Shown here: positions 47,336-58,672 of the stretch, one piece after another
How the letters are laid out: every line of letters begins with the position of its first letter
Position numbering within the stretch: the stretch's first letter is position 1
Assembly: GCA_900155495.1 (NCBI GenBank)
Contig: FTLJ01000512.1
Location: 62,001 to 126,000, forward strand
DNA length: 64,000 bases
Direction of reading: 5' to 3'
From: Porogramme epimiltina
Lineage: Eukaryota; Basidiomycota; Agaricomycetes; Polyporales; Polyporaceae
The notes under the pieces: model-generated
Database searches by the model: none
Seen by the model: the letters and a program-made list of their open reading frames with translations, nothing else
What the model was told of the DNA's origin: nothing
Translations under genes and position numbers: made by a program

Positions 47336-48098
47336 ATGGGCTGTAAGTCGTCGTCCCCGTCCCCCAGCCCTTCTGGCGCACCTCGACGCACCCCGATCGC
47401 CATGTTGACTCTCTGCTTCCACAGCCAACAAACCCCGTGGATTGCAAGCCGCGCGCAAGCTGCGCAACGACCGCCGCGAAAATCGCTGGGTACGTCTTTC
47501 GCAGATTCCCCCCTTTCCCCCCCAATCTACCCATCTGTCCGCTCTTCTCAACGCTGGTGACTGCAGGCGGACAAGGCCTACAAGAAGCGGGCCCTCGGTA
47601 ACATCTACAAGACCTCCCCCACTGGAGGCTCTTCCCACGCAAAAGGCATCGTCCTCGAGAAGGTCGGCGTTGAGGCCAAGCAGCCCAACTCTGCCATCCG
47701 CAAGTGTGTCCGTGTCCAGCTCATCAAGAACGGCAAGAAGGTTACCGCTTTCGTGCCCGTGCGTATATTGATTTTACCCTGTCGTCATCGTCCCGTCGTT
47801 CAGTCTCGGACGGTCTGGGCCTGATGGTGGGGCTCCTCTGTGACCTGGCATCTGATTGTGTTTTTTGCGACAGAACGATGGTTGCTTGAACTTCGTTGAC
47901 GAGAACGACGAAGTCCTCATCTCCGGCTTCGGTCGCCGGGGTAAGGCTAAGGGTGATATCCCCGGTGTCCGTTTCAAGGTCGTCAAGGTCTCTGGTGTCG
48001 GCCTTCTTGCTCTCTGGAAGGAGAAGAAGGCAAGTTTTGGTCATTTCTGTCGTGGTAGCCCCTCTGACTTTGTTTTGCAGGAGAAGCCCAGGTCATAA
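47336..48098 (+). CDS. RPS23: 40S ribosomal protein S23 (uS12)
   Basis: A core protein of the decoding centre of the small cytosolic ribosomal subunit. Exons 47336-47342, 47425-47489, 47567-47758, 47874-48029 and 48081-48098 give 145 aa, the normal length. The first exon codes only MG plus one base. It starts [19 protein letters not shown] and carries the universal loop [19 protein letters not shown], containing the proline that is hydroxylated in other eukaryotes. It continues with [20 protein letters not shown] and ends EKPRS. The last intron (48030-48080) begins GCAAGT, a GC-AG intron, while all others use GT. Confidence 0.96.
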
Positions 48099-48563
48099 GC
48101 GCGTTGCATCTGTTCTTTGTTGTCCTCATTCGTCGTATCGCTGTCTCTGCCTTTACCCGGGCACGCATGTCTGTACCAATTACCATAACATATGATTTCG
48201 AATGAGCCATATGCTTTATGCCGCGCACGAGCGCACGACACGCTCCAAATGATCGGTGTGCCGACGACGACTCTGCTGCCACTTGCTCCTGTCCATTCAA
48301 GCGAGTTTTATGCATCGTAGAGGTTGTTTGAAGATGATTAATTGCACTGAAGCAGCTACGTATCGGCCTAGCAAAGAGGTATGCATGCATGACATGATTA
48401 CGGCGAAATATGATACGAATGCAACCACACAGCAACCAGTCCGCGCATGATCAAGGGGAGCAAGCGGTCCAAAACTGTGCGCTAAAAGCGCGGTGGCACC
48501 ACCCCAACCGCCACGTAGCTCCGTATCAGTCCGCCTCAGGCGGCGAAACGTCACGCCGGACGT
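48099..48563. other. 3' intergenic region between convergent RPS23 and CDS1
   Basis: A spacer of about 465 bases, AT-richer near 48.3-48.4 kb. No gene or RNA is seen. Confidence 0.5.
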
Positions 48564-50764
48564 TCACAACTTCACGGAGACGCCCTGGCCTTCGAGGTAT
48601 CGCTTGAGGTCGGACATGAGCTCGAGCTGCTCCGCCAGGGTCAGGCCGCTGACGATCGTCTGGAGGATGGAGCCGACGGTGACGTGGTTCTGGCGGATGA
48701 GGCTGCTGTAGTAGACGTAGGTGAAGATGCCCATGAGGAACCTGCGAAACGCGATGATGTCAGCAATGCCGTGGGGTTTCGAGCGGCCGTGGAGACGCAC
48801 TGGCAGTCCATGCGGTCGGTCATGCCGCCGTGGCCGGGGATGCTGTGGCCGAAGTCCTTGATGTCGAAGGCGCGCTTGAAACCCGAGGCGAAGAAGCCGC
48901 CGAAGGGCGCGACGAGGGACGCGAAGCAGGAGAGGACGAGGAGGTGGAACTGGTACGGCACATAGGGGATCGTCGTCACCTCGCTGCCCAGCTGCGGTTG
49001 CGTATGCCGCGTTAGTGGATCCTGTGTCGTTCAGGGGAGAGAGTGCAGAAAGGGGCTCACCAGAGGCGTCACCAACATCTGGAGAGGGGGCGGCATCTCC
49101 CATTCGCGCCAGACGAAGATCGGGTTGGGCTTGCAGTGAAGCTCGCCGCTGAAGGCGGTCACACCGAGGTCCCTCATAGGGCAAATCATGTAGTCGAAGC
49201 GCATGAAGTAGGTGCCCCAGATGAGGCCGAAGATGATGGTGCTGAAGAACGCGCCAATGAAGCCTTCGACCGTCTTCTTTGGCGACAACTTGATGAGAGG
49301 GGTGCGGCCGACCGTGATACCCCAGATGTACGCGAAGACATCATTGCAGATGACGAGGGATGCGGGCACCCAGAACCAAATGAGGCCTTCGAGGATGTTG
49401 TTTACGATGAAGTGGCTGCAGACTGGATGAGGACTCGTCTCGAGAAAATGAACAGAAGGACAAACCTTGACACAACGATCATAAGCAGGGTCATGTGCAC
49501 CCAGCAGAAGAGACCAAACTGCTGCTTGAGGTATCCGCGTTTCAGAGAGAGCACGAAGCCGACGAAACCGATCAGATACAGCGAGAAGCTGACGAAACGA
49601 TGGTTCGTCGCGAATGGCGTGAGTTGGGCGTTAGAAAACACGACATGCTGTTAGAACAAAGATGAGCCACCCATGAACACAGGAAGGTATGGTTCTATGG
49701 GTATGTACCTTGAAGTAGTAGATAATGCTCTCTCCGTAGAGGAAGTAGTTCGTGACCGCGAAGAAATACCAGTTGAGGGTTTTGCTCCATGGATCACGAC
49801 CCCGTGCGTTAACCTCCCCGACGTCCTTCCTCTTCAGCGAGAACAAGGCTGTGACCTCACGATACACCAGCGTCTGGCATAGCATGACGAGCACGACCAT
49901 GTAGCCATGGCCCATAAGGAGAAGGGCTACAAAGGCATAGCGTTCGGTAACTTATGAAGGATGGCGCGCAGTAATGTACTCACTAATGAAGCCCCCAATC
50001 ATAATGAACGTCCACAACGTGCGTGTGAGGAAGCTCTGCCTCTTCTTGACCTTCTCGCTATCCTCGACGACCGGCGGAGGCTGCTTCTCGGGTGGGTTCT
50101 CGATATCCGTTCTCCGCGCCACGAGCGTCTCCTTCTCCGATGACGCAGGTGCACTTGGCTTGCTCGCTGGCACGGGGGGCTTCACCTCGGCCAGGGTAGG
50201 CGCGGAGACATGGTGGACAGGCGGTGAGGGAGCGACAGGCTCGACAGGAGGAGCTTGCGGTGTTGAACCATTCGTCTTGGGTGCCGAGTGAGCGACCCCA
50301 TTCACATGCTTGGGTGCCACAGGTGCGGGCGTGGGCGCAGGCTCGGGCTTCTCCTCCTTCACGGAGACCGCAGGGGGTGGCGGCGACACATCCAACGCGT
50401 CCGCAATCACGGGCTCCTCCGCAGCGAGGGGTGTTGGTGCCGTCGGTGGTGAAAGGGCAGGGGGCGTGTCGCTGCCCGACGTCCTCTGCGCCCTTGCGGC
50501 AGCGCGGGCAGCCTTTTCGAGCTGACGTTTCTCCGCGCGAGCGAGTGCCTTTTGCTTCTTGATTGCGCTCTTGGTGGGCTTGGCGTTGGACTCGGACGAG
50601 CTGACACGACGTTAGCCTACAGCGGCGCGTGGAGGAGCAATGTCGTACCTTTCTGGCTGCGATGCGGTTGTCTCGTCAAGGATCTCGTCGTCGTACTCCT
50701 CGCCAGACTCGACGCCGAGCGCCTCCCAGGCGGTTTTTGACGTGAACGGAGGTCGTGTGGACAT
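48564..50764 (-). CDS. CDS1: Phosphatidate cytidylyltransferase (CDP-diacylglycerol synthase)
   Basis: An integral ER-membrane enzyme that makes CDP-diacylglycerol from phosphatidic acid and CTP, feeding phosphatidylinositol and other phospholipids. The cytosolic N-terminus starts [20 protein letters not shown] and is Lys/Ala then Pro-rich for about 200 residues. Hydrophobic helices follow, e.g. [20 protein letters not shown] and [20 protein letters not shown]. The catalytic C-terminal half has [37 protein letters not shown] and the CDP-alcohol-type signature [16 protein letters not shown] (S-x7-D-R-x3-D pattern of this family). It ends [10 protein letters not shown]. About seven exons. Confidence 0.93.
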
Positions 50765-51192
50765 GGCTGATGGTGGTGGTAGGGGGATGGAGGCTGAGGT
50801 TGAGTGACGTTCCAGTCTTCAGCCCCCCACACGTGCGCGAAACCTAAGCTTAAACACTAAGCGCCTTGGATATCCGCCGTCCACGTCGCCTGCCGGCCGC
50901 AGCAGCCCAGTGTCCGGACGACCTCGGTTCCCCACCGAATATGGATGGATGAAATAAGATTGAAATGCAGTACATTGTCACAAACAACTATGGACACCAC
51001 TTCCTGTGACAAACAGCTCTACAGGGACTACAAAAACAGGTTGTGTATGCGAGTGTATGGGGTAATATGCGACGAACAGCGTGAGGAGAGCAGACAAGCA
51101 GTGAAACGTCCGGCGAGCCAATGTGTGAGATGATGGTAGATATGCGGGGGACAGGTCCCAGTCTTGCGGTGATAATAATGTAGTGAATAATC
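50765..51192. other. CDS1 promoter and TOP1 3' flank
   Basis: A spacer of about 430 bases between two minus-strand genes. No gene is seen. Confidence 0.5.
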
Positions 51193-54100
51193 TCAGAACT
51201 TCCACTCAGTGTCTACCTCCATAGCCCAGGGGACTGTTCGAACGTCAGCGTGACTGAAGGCAAAGATGCGGACGCCGTAGACTTACATTTAGTGAGAAGA
51301 GTCTTCGAGAAAATCTTCTCTACGGGGACATCGTGGGCCTTGCACCAGGCCACAGTAATTCTGTGATGTTCGAGGTGAGTTCACAACCGGGCTGGGAGCA
51401 TCGAAAGCGTGACGCACCTAGGGTCCAAGTAATTGATTTTACTAGATGGGGTATGCCTTGTTAGGCTGGTGCAGTGACAACGACGACGCCCAATAGCTCA
51501 CCTCGTGCCCAGAGCGACCTCCTTGCCCGCTTCCCTGTCCTCCATCTGCAGCTTGAAAGTCTTGATACGCTCATCTAGTTTGTCAATGGCTTCCTCTATC
51601 TTCTCAGTCGGCTTCTCCCTCTTCAGCGCGTGCTTGCCGGTCCCGCGCTCCTTCTTAAGCCGCTTATACTCCGCCTCAACCTCTTTCAGCTTCTCCTTGA
51701 GCACTGAGTCATCCTGGGTCTCTTTGCCGTCCGCAGCTAGCTTCTCGTTATCCTTCTGGAACTTCTTTTCGACCTTCTCCAGTTCCTTCGCCTTCATGGT
51801 ATCCTCATGCTCGGCAATCGCGTCGTCGTCGAGGTCAGACTCGTCATCCGCATACTTCTTCTTCTTCTTGTACTTGGCATCGACGGCGAAGAGAGCATGA
51901 CGGAGCTTCATGCGCTCGTACTTGAGGCCACGCAACTAAAGATCCAGAAGGGTCCATTCAGTACCGAACTTTCCGCGCGAGAACAAGAAGCAGAATAACC
52001 TTATCACGCATCTTGGACATGGACTGCTCATGCGTCTTGGGAACAGCACGCTGATGGTTACACAAGATAGCCACCATACGGTTCGCGTGGTTGTACGCAT
52101 TGAGCTTCTCTTGCACGGTGCCCTTCTCAGGGGTACCATCATCAAGTAACTCTTGGAACGTCTTCGAAGCGTTGAAGGTACGGAAAACCTTTGCAGTAAG
52201 ACCTTTCATATATGAGGCGAGGTGGCGGTTTAGTGCCCCGGTCTACAATGAGGAAGCAAAAGCCTTTTTAGCTTGGATAGTAGACGAAGGTTGTCGAACT
52301 CACCTGCACACGATCGAATAGCTCGTCGCCGTCGTCCTTGCTATTCTTAAAGATCTTGATGTTCTTGAATACTTGCTCGTCGACGGGGACCTCATTATAG
52401 TACCTGATGGAGTCTTTACCAAGGAAGTCGAAGATGAGCTTGTTCGGGGCTTCGAGGGTGATGTGCTCGCAACGTAAGGAGCAACAGCCGACAGTGTCAG
52501 CTTCATCGTCACCCTTCTCGTTACCCGCTCGGAGGGCGAGCTTATCGATGAAGTACATGGCTGTCGCACGCTGACGCTCCCCCATATTCTTGCTCTTTAG
52601 CTCGTCGGTGTAGTCCAACCGGATCTTGTCAACAAAACTCTGCGTTCACATCATTAGAGATGCACAGAGTGAGAAGGGAGAAGGACGTATGCGCACCTTG
52701 AGCTCCCGCGCTTTCTCGAACTTCGTCCAGTCGCTCTGTCCTTTGATAGAGCTCCCTGCGGCCAAGAAGACGTACTTGTAGTTGCCGTTCACGTTCTCGA
52801 CCCAGTTAGCTAACCAGGTTACAGTGTTATCGTTAACGACCTCCTTCCACTTGCCGGGGACATTTGGGACTGGGACGGCCGAGTCTTTGCCGATATTGAT
52901 CGTGATATCTTCGGGACGAACGCGAAGCTAGACGAAGGATAAGTCAATTGTACCGGAGAACGAAGAGGCACATACCTTGAGTGCACCCTTCTTGGGGTGG
53001 TCTCCACGACCGCGGAAGAGACCGGGAGGTTCGACTCGGAAGTTGCCAACCTTCTCTTTCCGGCCGTCAAGTGTGCAATGCGTGTAAGGTGCCTCCAGCT
53101 CGTCCTTCGCAGCCTTGGCGGCCTTCTTCTCTGCCGTCGTCATGGCCTTCTTCTTCTCCTTCTCAGCCTCGAAGTAATCGAACATCGGGCGGAAGTCGCA
53201 GAGCTCGAATTTGGTGACCTTGACGCTATTTTTCTGAAAGATTATACCAACTTAGCGTCGTGCTATGACGGCGGTAATATGGACATACAGGTGGATACTT
53301 CTTAAGAGTCTTCAAGAAGTCATCGAAGAAGTTCTTGTTGAACGTAGCATCCTTAGCGTGGTCGGTCTCGAGCATTGCACCGTAGAAGCCTGCGACTTCC
53401 TCGGACTCTGGCGGCAGATCGACTGTTTGACCTGCATGTCGCGTGTTGGCAGAATCCGCACGGCATATGGAGGCATACGCACCATTGTATTTCATCTTCA
53501 CATGCTTCGGAAGGGGCTCGTAGGGAGGGGGGAAGTAAACGCCGTTGTGCTCCAAAGTCTCCCACTTCACTGAACCATCACGGTCCGCGCCCTCCTCCCA
53601 CCACTTGTATATCTCCTCCGCATCCTCTTCCTTCTTCGCCTTCCCCTTCTTGGGTGTAGCCTCGACGGACTCTTCCTTCTTAGCGCCACGCTTCTTAGGC
53701 TTGACGTTGTCGGGGGTCTCTGCTTTCGCTTTCTTCGGAGCGGCTGCCTTCTTGGCGGGTGCGGCACGCTTCTTCTTAAGTGGTTTGTCGTCCTCAGAAA
53801 AGCTCTCGTCCGCGTCGCTCTCCTCCTTGACCTTGCGCTTCGCCGGCGCCTTCTTGGGTGGCGGTGGAGTGCCGTCCTCGGATTCGATGTCTGGCTCAGA
53901 CTCCTCCTGCTTCGGCTTCTTCTTGGGAGGTCTACCCTTTGGTTTGGGTTTCGCAGCCGTGGCCTTAGCCTTGCCATTCGCAGCACGCTGAGGCTTAGCC
54001 AACGGCGCGTCGTCGTCGGAATCAGACTCGACCACAGGCTTCGTACTGCGAGACGCGCGCCGCCCATTCGCCGCAGAGGGCTTTGCTGTAGTAGCCTCGA

Positions 54101-54480
54101 CGGCACCAGGCATACTGACAGCCACAGACTTCGCCTTCGCTTTGGAAGGCGACAGGGAAAGCGGCCGGTCGTCGTCGCTCGACGACTCGGACACCACGGC
54201 CTTCTTGCGCTTGAGTATTCGGGTGTCCGGGGTCATGGGCTCAGACTTCGTGCGGGATTGGGACTAAGGCGTGGAGGTCAACCTCTGACCCCCTCACTAC
54301 CCCCAACGCCGCAAGACTCACCAGAGGCATATCGTCGTCCTCGCTCAAGGAGGACGAGTCAGCGGTGCTACGGCCGTTCCCATTCTGGACAACGTGTCCG
54401 TTGGCTGGGTTCCTAGCGGCAGAGGGTTTGAGGCCGAGAGGCGCGTCGTCATCAGAGAACATGGAGACGTCGCCAGACAT
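51193..54480 (-). CDS. TOP1: DNA topoisomerase I (type IB)
   Basis: A nuclear enzyme that relaxes supercoils by nicking one strand through a 3'-phosphotyrosine. The start at 54480 is [16 protein letters not shown]. The N-terminal ~230 residues are charged, with Lys-rich blocks that suit nuclear import. The core starts [20 protein letters not shown], with [20 protein letters not shown], and [18 protein letters not shown]. The catalytic core includes [20 protein letters not shown] and [10 protein letters not shown]. The linker is a long Lys/Glu coiled coil (51.5-51.9 kb). The C-terminal exons give [16 protein letters not shown], containing the active-site Tyr, and [13 protein letters not shown]. 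About ten exons. The TTG-started extension before 54480 is not needed. Confidence 0.94.
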
Positions 54481-54783
54481 GTGGGTGAGCGCAGGAGCGT
54501 CGGTAGAGACAGGCAGGTGGTGGTACGAGGACAAGAGGCGAGTGGACGTGAGACAAGAAGAGCTGCCTGGGGGGATGTGCCAGCTCCAATCTGTTGAAGT
54601 ATCACCGGGCCTGCCCTAAACATTCCTGGTCCCGTGCAAGGCGCCTATTGTGGCATGGCGGCGCGGCGGCAGGGAACGCTGGCCACTCTCCTCCGCGTCG
54701 CCTCCTCCGGCCTGTCCGATTAGCACCCCGTTCGTGACCCCAGCACACCCCGCACGCTTGCCTCTCACCTCGTGAACACCCAG
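54481..54783. promoter_or_regulatory. Divergent promoter between TOP1 and complex I B12 subunit
   Basis: 303 bases separate the two start codons. GC-rich; no specific motif assigned. Confidence 0.5.
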
Positions 54784-54972
54784 ATGCCCTCCCCAAAAGA
54801 CCCCCAGCTCTTCCGCGACCCTTGGGCCAAGCGCGAGGCCTGGCGCACTCACCCCGTGTTCTCCCGCCGCGCAATGTTCAGCAAGGCCTTCCCAGGCTTC
54901 GGTGTCGGGTTGGCGGCTTTCACCGTCTATGTGATCTTCGACAACATGACGGCAAAGGGCAAGGCGCACTGA
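54784..54972 (+). CDS. NADH:ubiquinone oxidoreductase B12 subunit (NDUFB3-like)
   Basis: A small accessory subunit of mitochondrial complex I. The 62-aa single exon holds the family signature FRDPWAKREAWRTHPVFSRR, then a transmembrane helix FPGFGVGLAAFTVYVIFD and a short charged tail. The ATG at 54784 follows a CCCAG, so a tiny upstream exon cannot be excluded, but the length already fits. This short gene is easily missed because it has no intron and sits in a divergent spacer. Confidence 0.83.
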   Translation: MPSPKDPQLFRDPWAKREAWRTHPVFSRRAMFSKAFPGFGVGLAAFTVYVIFDNMTAKGKAH

Positions 54973-57900
54973 GATCATGCTCGTGCAAACCCTCGGGAGA
55001 TAAACACATACCGGTGAGCCTGCCCTCCCCCATGCAACCCTTGAGGCTGGTTTGACCATGCGCCCTCCTCCAGTCGGGCGGCAGGTTAGACTAACGGGAC
55101 GATCCCTGCACGGTGCCCTTACCTCCGAGGCGGTCGGAGGTCTCATTCCACACCGCTAGACTCGTATGTAGTCGGGAATGTTCTAGTCGGCGTTGTACAC
55201 TCGGAATGATACGGCAGCGCCGAATTTGCCCTCGCGCCCACACCGGGCCTGGGTCTCCGAACACGACAGCCGTGCCTCAAGACAACCTTAGCTCAAGACC
55301 TCATCCACTAAAAGCTGCACAGCAGCCCGCTGCTAGTCCCCTGTTCTATCCCTGTTCCATCCAGGTTGCTTTTGGATTGTGAGACACGCAACGTAAGGTT
55401 CTTGTTCGGACAGACCCATCTGGGGCTGACAAAGGCACGTTGTCCGTCAGGGGACCTCGGCTATGAAAAGGAAGCTGTTGGCTGTTCCGCGATACTTTAC
55501 ACATTGCTTCAGCCACTCTATTGGTCTTGTCCTCATGGACTCGGGAACCCCTTCCTCCCGGCAGCAACGCCACTCGTGAGTGCGTGTTGAGCGTTGACAT
55601 CAAGAGGCCGTGTATGCCCGCTACGCCACCTCCCCAAAAATCAGCGTAAACAAATGGCTAGACGCATTCTCGCGACGCGCTCCTTCTGATACAGAATCGC
55701 GACCTCGGAAATAACTCTTCTACTAGGTGCGAGGCGATGGCTCGAAGTCATGCATGCGGCTCACCCGAAGCGGCATTGGATTTCTCTTAGCCTCTGCTTT
55801 CGAGGCCGCGTTCGCTTCCGACCGGCTTTCAACCCACCACGACGCATCACGGAAGCATTCGCAGCAGCCGGTGGGCTGCATCGATGACATCTCAACGCCG
55901 GGACCGAGCTCCCGATCTGGGTTTATCTGCACGCACTACTGTGTACTATATCCAGTATATATCTGCGACATTTCCACCGCTTTGACCTCCGCAGGTGATG
56001 GCAGTTCAAGGCGCATACGAGGACCGGACTGGCTGAACGTTCACGGGCAGGCTTAGCTCCTGCGCGGCGGCCGGGCGTGCAGTGCATGAGGGAACGGCGG
56101 TGTCAAGATATCGTTGTGGGCCACTCTGCAAGACGGCAAGCCACCATGTACGTACAAGCCCACCGCATCAGGAGCTCTGGCGACCAGACTGCGATATCTT
56201 CATGCGACCAATCTCGCATGTTTTTCCACCGGTGGCCGGTCCATGTCATCTGCGCCGGTCCCGTTTGAGCTTTTCGAGAGACGAAGTCTGCGGCGCCCCG
56301 TCTTCTCGAAGATAAGTAGATGGAGTCCGCGGGCCGGCATACGGGCCAAGAAGACTCCCATGCGGACGTTTGTGGGCTCTTGTGGACCGTCCTGAGAATC
56401 CGTTGAGGTACGTCCGCGTAAAGCGTGCGTAACGCCGCGGAGGCCAAGCTGAACCATGTTTTCCTTGACACAGAATTTTATGCGCTGGGGGAGGCTTAGG
56501 TCACTGGCGAGCGCAACGGTGGTCACGGTCTACTACCCCAACCGTATGGCGTCAGTGCGGGCTATAGTCGACGGCAAAAATGCACTGTGAGTATGTCATC
56601 TCTTATAGATACCGGCGTACCGCTCGCAACCGTTGACCCGCGATCACTACTAGTCGATGTGGAGACGGCAACTTGCGTTATTTCCGAGCATGATGTCCAA
56701 GGCGTTGTGCCCCCGCCTTCTCCGCCGCCTCCCTCTCCAATCCATGCGCTAGAATCATCAATTCCAATGTCGCGGGAGCTCAACATTCGACGCTCATCAG
56801 CCAGCTTGCTGGCAGGGTCGCCTATGCGAACAGGAACGATCGCCCATTCGCGGGACGTGAAGCGGCGGCTGCTCCTAGTGGAATGTCTTCTCACCATTAG
56901 AAGCGCAGGTCGGTAATCATCTGCCTTCTCCGGCGAACCGCCGACGGGCATCGGGCGCAGAAAATTGTGCGAACGGGTGGACACGTCGCACGTCGCACCG
57001 TAGCTCCCGTCCTCACGTCGAGGTGAGTTGCCGACCTGGGGCATTGTGGGCTCGGGCGGGGTCATGACTGATTGTAGCATACGTCTTACGAAAGGCTCGA
57101 GCGCCCGGGGCCTGAGTCTGGGGCGGAGGTGAGACCTCGAGGAACGGCGGGCGCACTAACGCGTACTAACGCCTGCGCGGGAGCTGGGACGCCGGCGATG
57201 CACAGTCGAGGCTCGGGCTGAATGCCGCCGCTTACGGCCGGATGCAATTTGTGCGCAAGAGGCAGGAGCGGCGGGGCCCTGGCGGACGGACGGGCGGACG
57301 GGGATGACCCCATGTCCGGGGGGCCTAAGGGCCCTCCTCCTTCCTCTTCCAGTCGATGATGATCAGTGGATACGGGATACGGGGGATCGCAAGGGCAGCG
57401 TAAGCCGCGGCGGGCAGGCCGGGCGTGCGCACCATTTGCCGGCAGGAGACTGCTGGCAGCCCGCTACCCGCTGTCTCCCCGAGCTCCCCCGCCCCCGCGG
57501 AGCCTTCCCGAATCCTGACGTGCAGCCGCGAGCGTGGGCAGACAACGTGTTCAATATTCGACGGTCGGAAGCGGGCGGCAGCCAAGGTGTAGCGCCAGGA
57601 AGTGATCCGCCCCGGCTGCATTTACGCACTTCATCATCGTCGGTCCGCCGAGGAGGGGGGCGCGGCTGCGGCCGATAGGCCGATCTGCGCCGGCTCGGCG
57701 GACGCTTGCCCGATTTCATAAAAAACGTGCCGCCCCCAAGGACTGCAGGCTAGCACTACGCCCAACCACGCCTGCCTCGCCTCTCGATAGCCCGGAACGT
57801 GGCGTGGTTCTGGTTCAAATTGTGAGGCACGCGCGCGGGAGTACGATCGGGGGGTTGCAAAGCTCCACGACGGCGGCGAGGCGGGGGCGACCAAGGCTGG

Positions 57901-58672
57901 TAGGAGATAATGAACGCCTGTCACACGTCGCAGATGGTGCGCAGGATAATCGGGAGCCCGGACTTCCCTAAAGATTGAAGGTTGAATAACGCGCTACTTA
58001 CTCTATTTGTTGGCAGCCGCCTTACTCGCGCGCTCCAGCATGTCTACTTCTGTCACGGTCACAAAGTGGCTGGACGGTGACCTTCTCATAGTTTTTTGTA
58101 CTCAGGTTGCAAGGCCTCAAGATTACCCAATTATCGCTTGGTTGCTCCGTTGATGAGTCGCTTCGTCGTGGCGAACTCCGAACGCCTCGACTCCCTTACT
58201 GAGCCTCGGCCCGCGCTGCGCCGCGCTCTCCCAGCAGCCCCCGCGCAAAACGACCTGGCGGTTCGCCCTCGCAAGGCGGTGGAGGGCCCCATGTTGCACC
58301 CTATGCACAGGGCCCAACCAGAGGTGGCCAGAGTTTTACCGAGTATTGGCACTCACGAGACGTGTGCAGGCGCAGCATGGCGCATTGATGAGAAGGGGCG
58401 TCCACACTTGCACAGCGCGATCAAGATTGGATCGCGACTGCACCGTCGGAGTCTGGCTGGAACGCGAGAAGAGCCAGCCCCCCGGCTGCGAAAGGACGCG
58501 CCGGCTGGGCGACTGTCGGTGATGCCCAAGCGATGAGAGTCTCCCTCGAATTCCAATCGCTTTTCCCGCCCGGTACCATCAGGCAGGGATCCTCGTTATG
58601 CTCCTTCCACTTTTCAACTAGCGTTTTCTCTCTTCCAGCACCTCTTTTAATCCCCCTCCTGGCCCCCTCGCC
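54973..58672. other. About 3.7 kb without a secure gene
   Basis: A long stretch before the terpene synthase. Short frames exist on both strands, the longest at 56562-57080 (minus, 172 codons, Ser/Arg-rich) and 56200-56526 (minus), but neither has a domain and I could not join them. 57.1-57.9 kb is very GC-rich. No LTR, terminal inverted repeat or transposase motif was recognised. A poorly conserved gene could be hidden here. Confidence 0.4.

Noticed and set aside
47759..47873. Possible C/D snoRNA in the third RPS23 intron
   Set aside because: A TGATGGT and a CTGA are present but too close together, and there is no terminal stem.
54481..54534. N-terminal extension of TOP1 from a TTG codon
   Set aside because: There is no ATG in the extension, and the ATG at 54480 gives a complete protein.
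56562..57080. 172-codon minus-strand frame
   Set aside because: No conserved motif, no clear splice partner, and a similar-length frame exists on the other strand.
58096..58536. 146-codon plus-strand frame before the terpene synthase
   Set aside because: Arg/Ala/Pro-rich with no domain; it ends before the terpene synthase promoter and looks like chance in GC-rich DNA.
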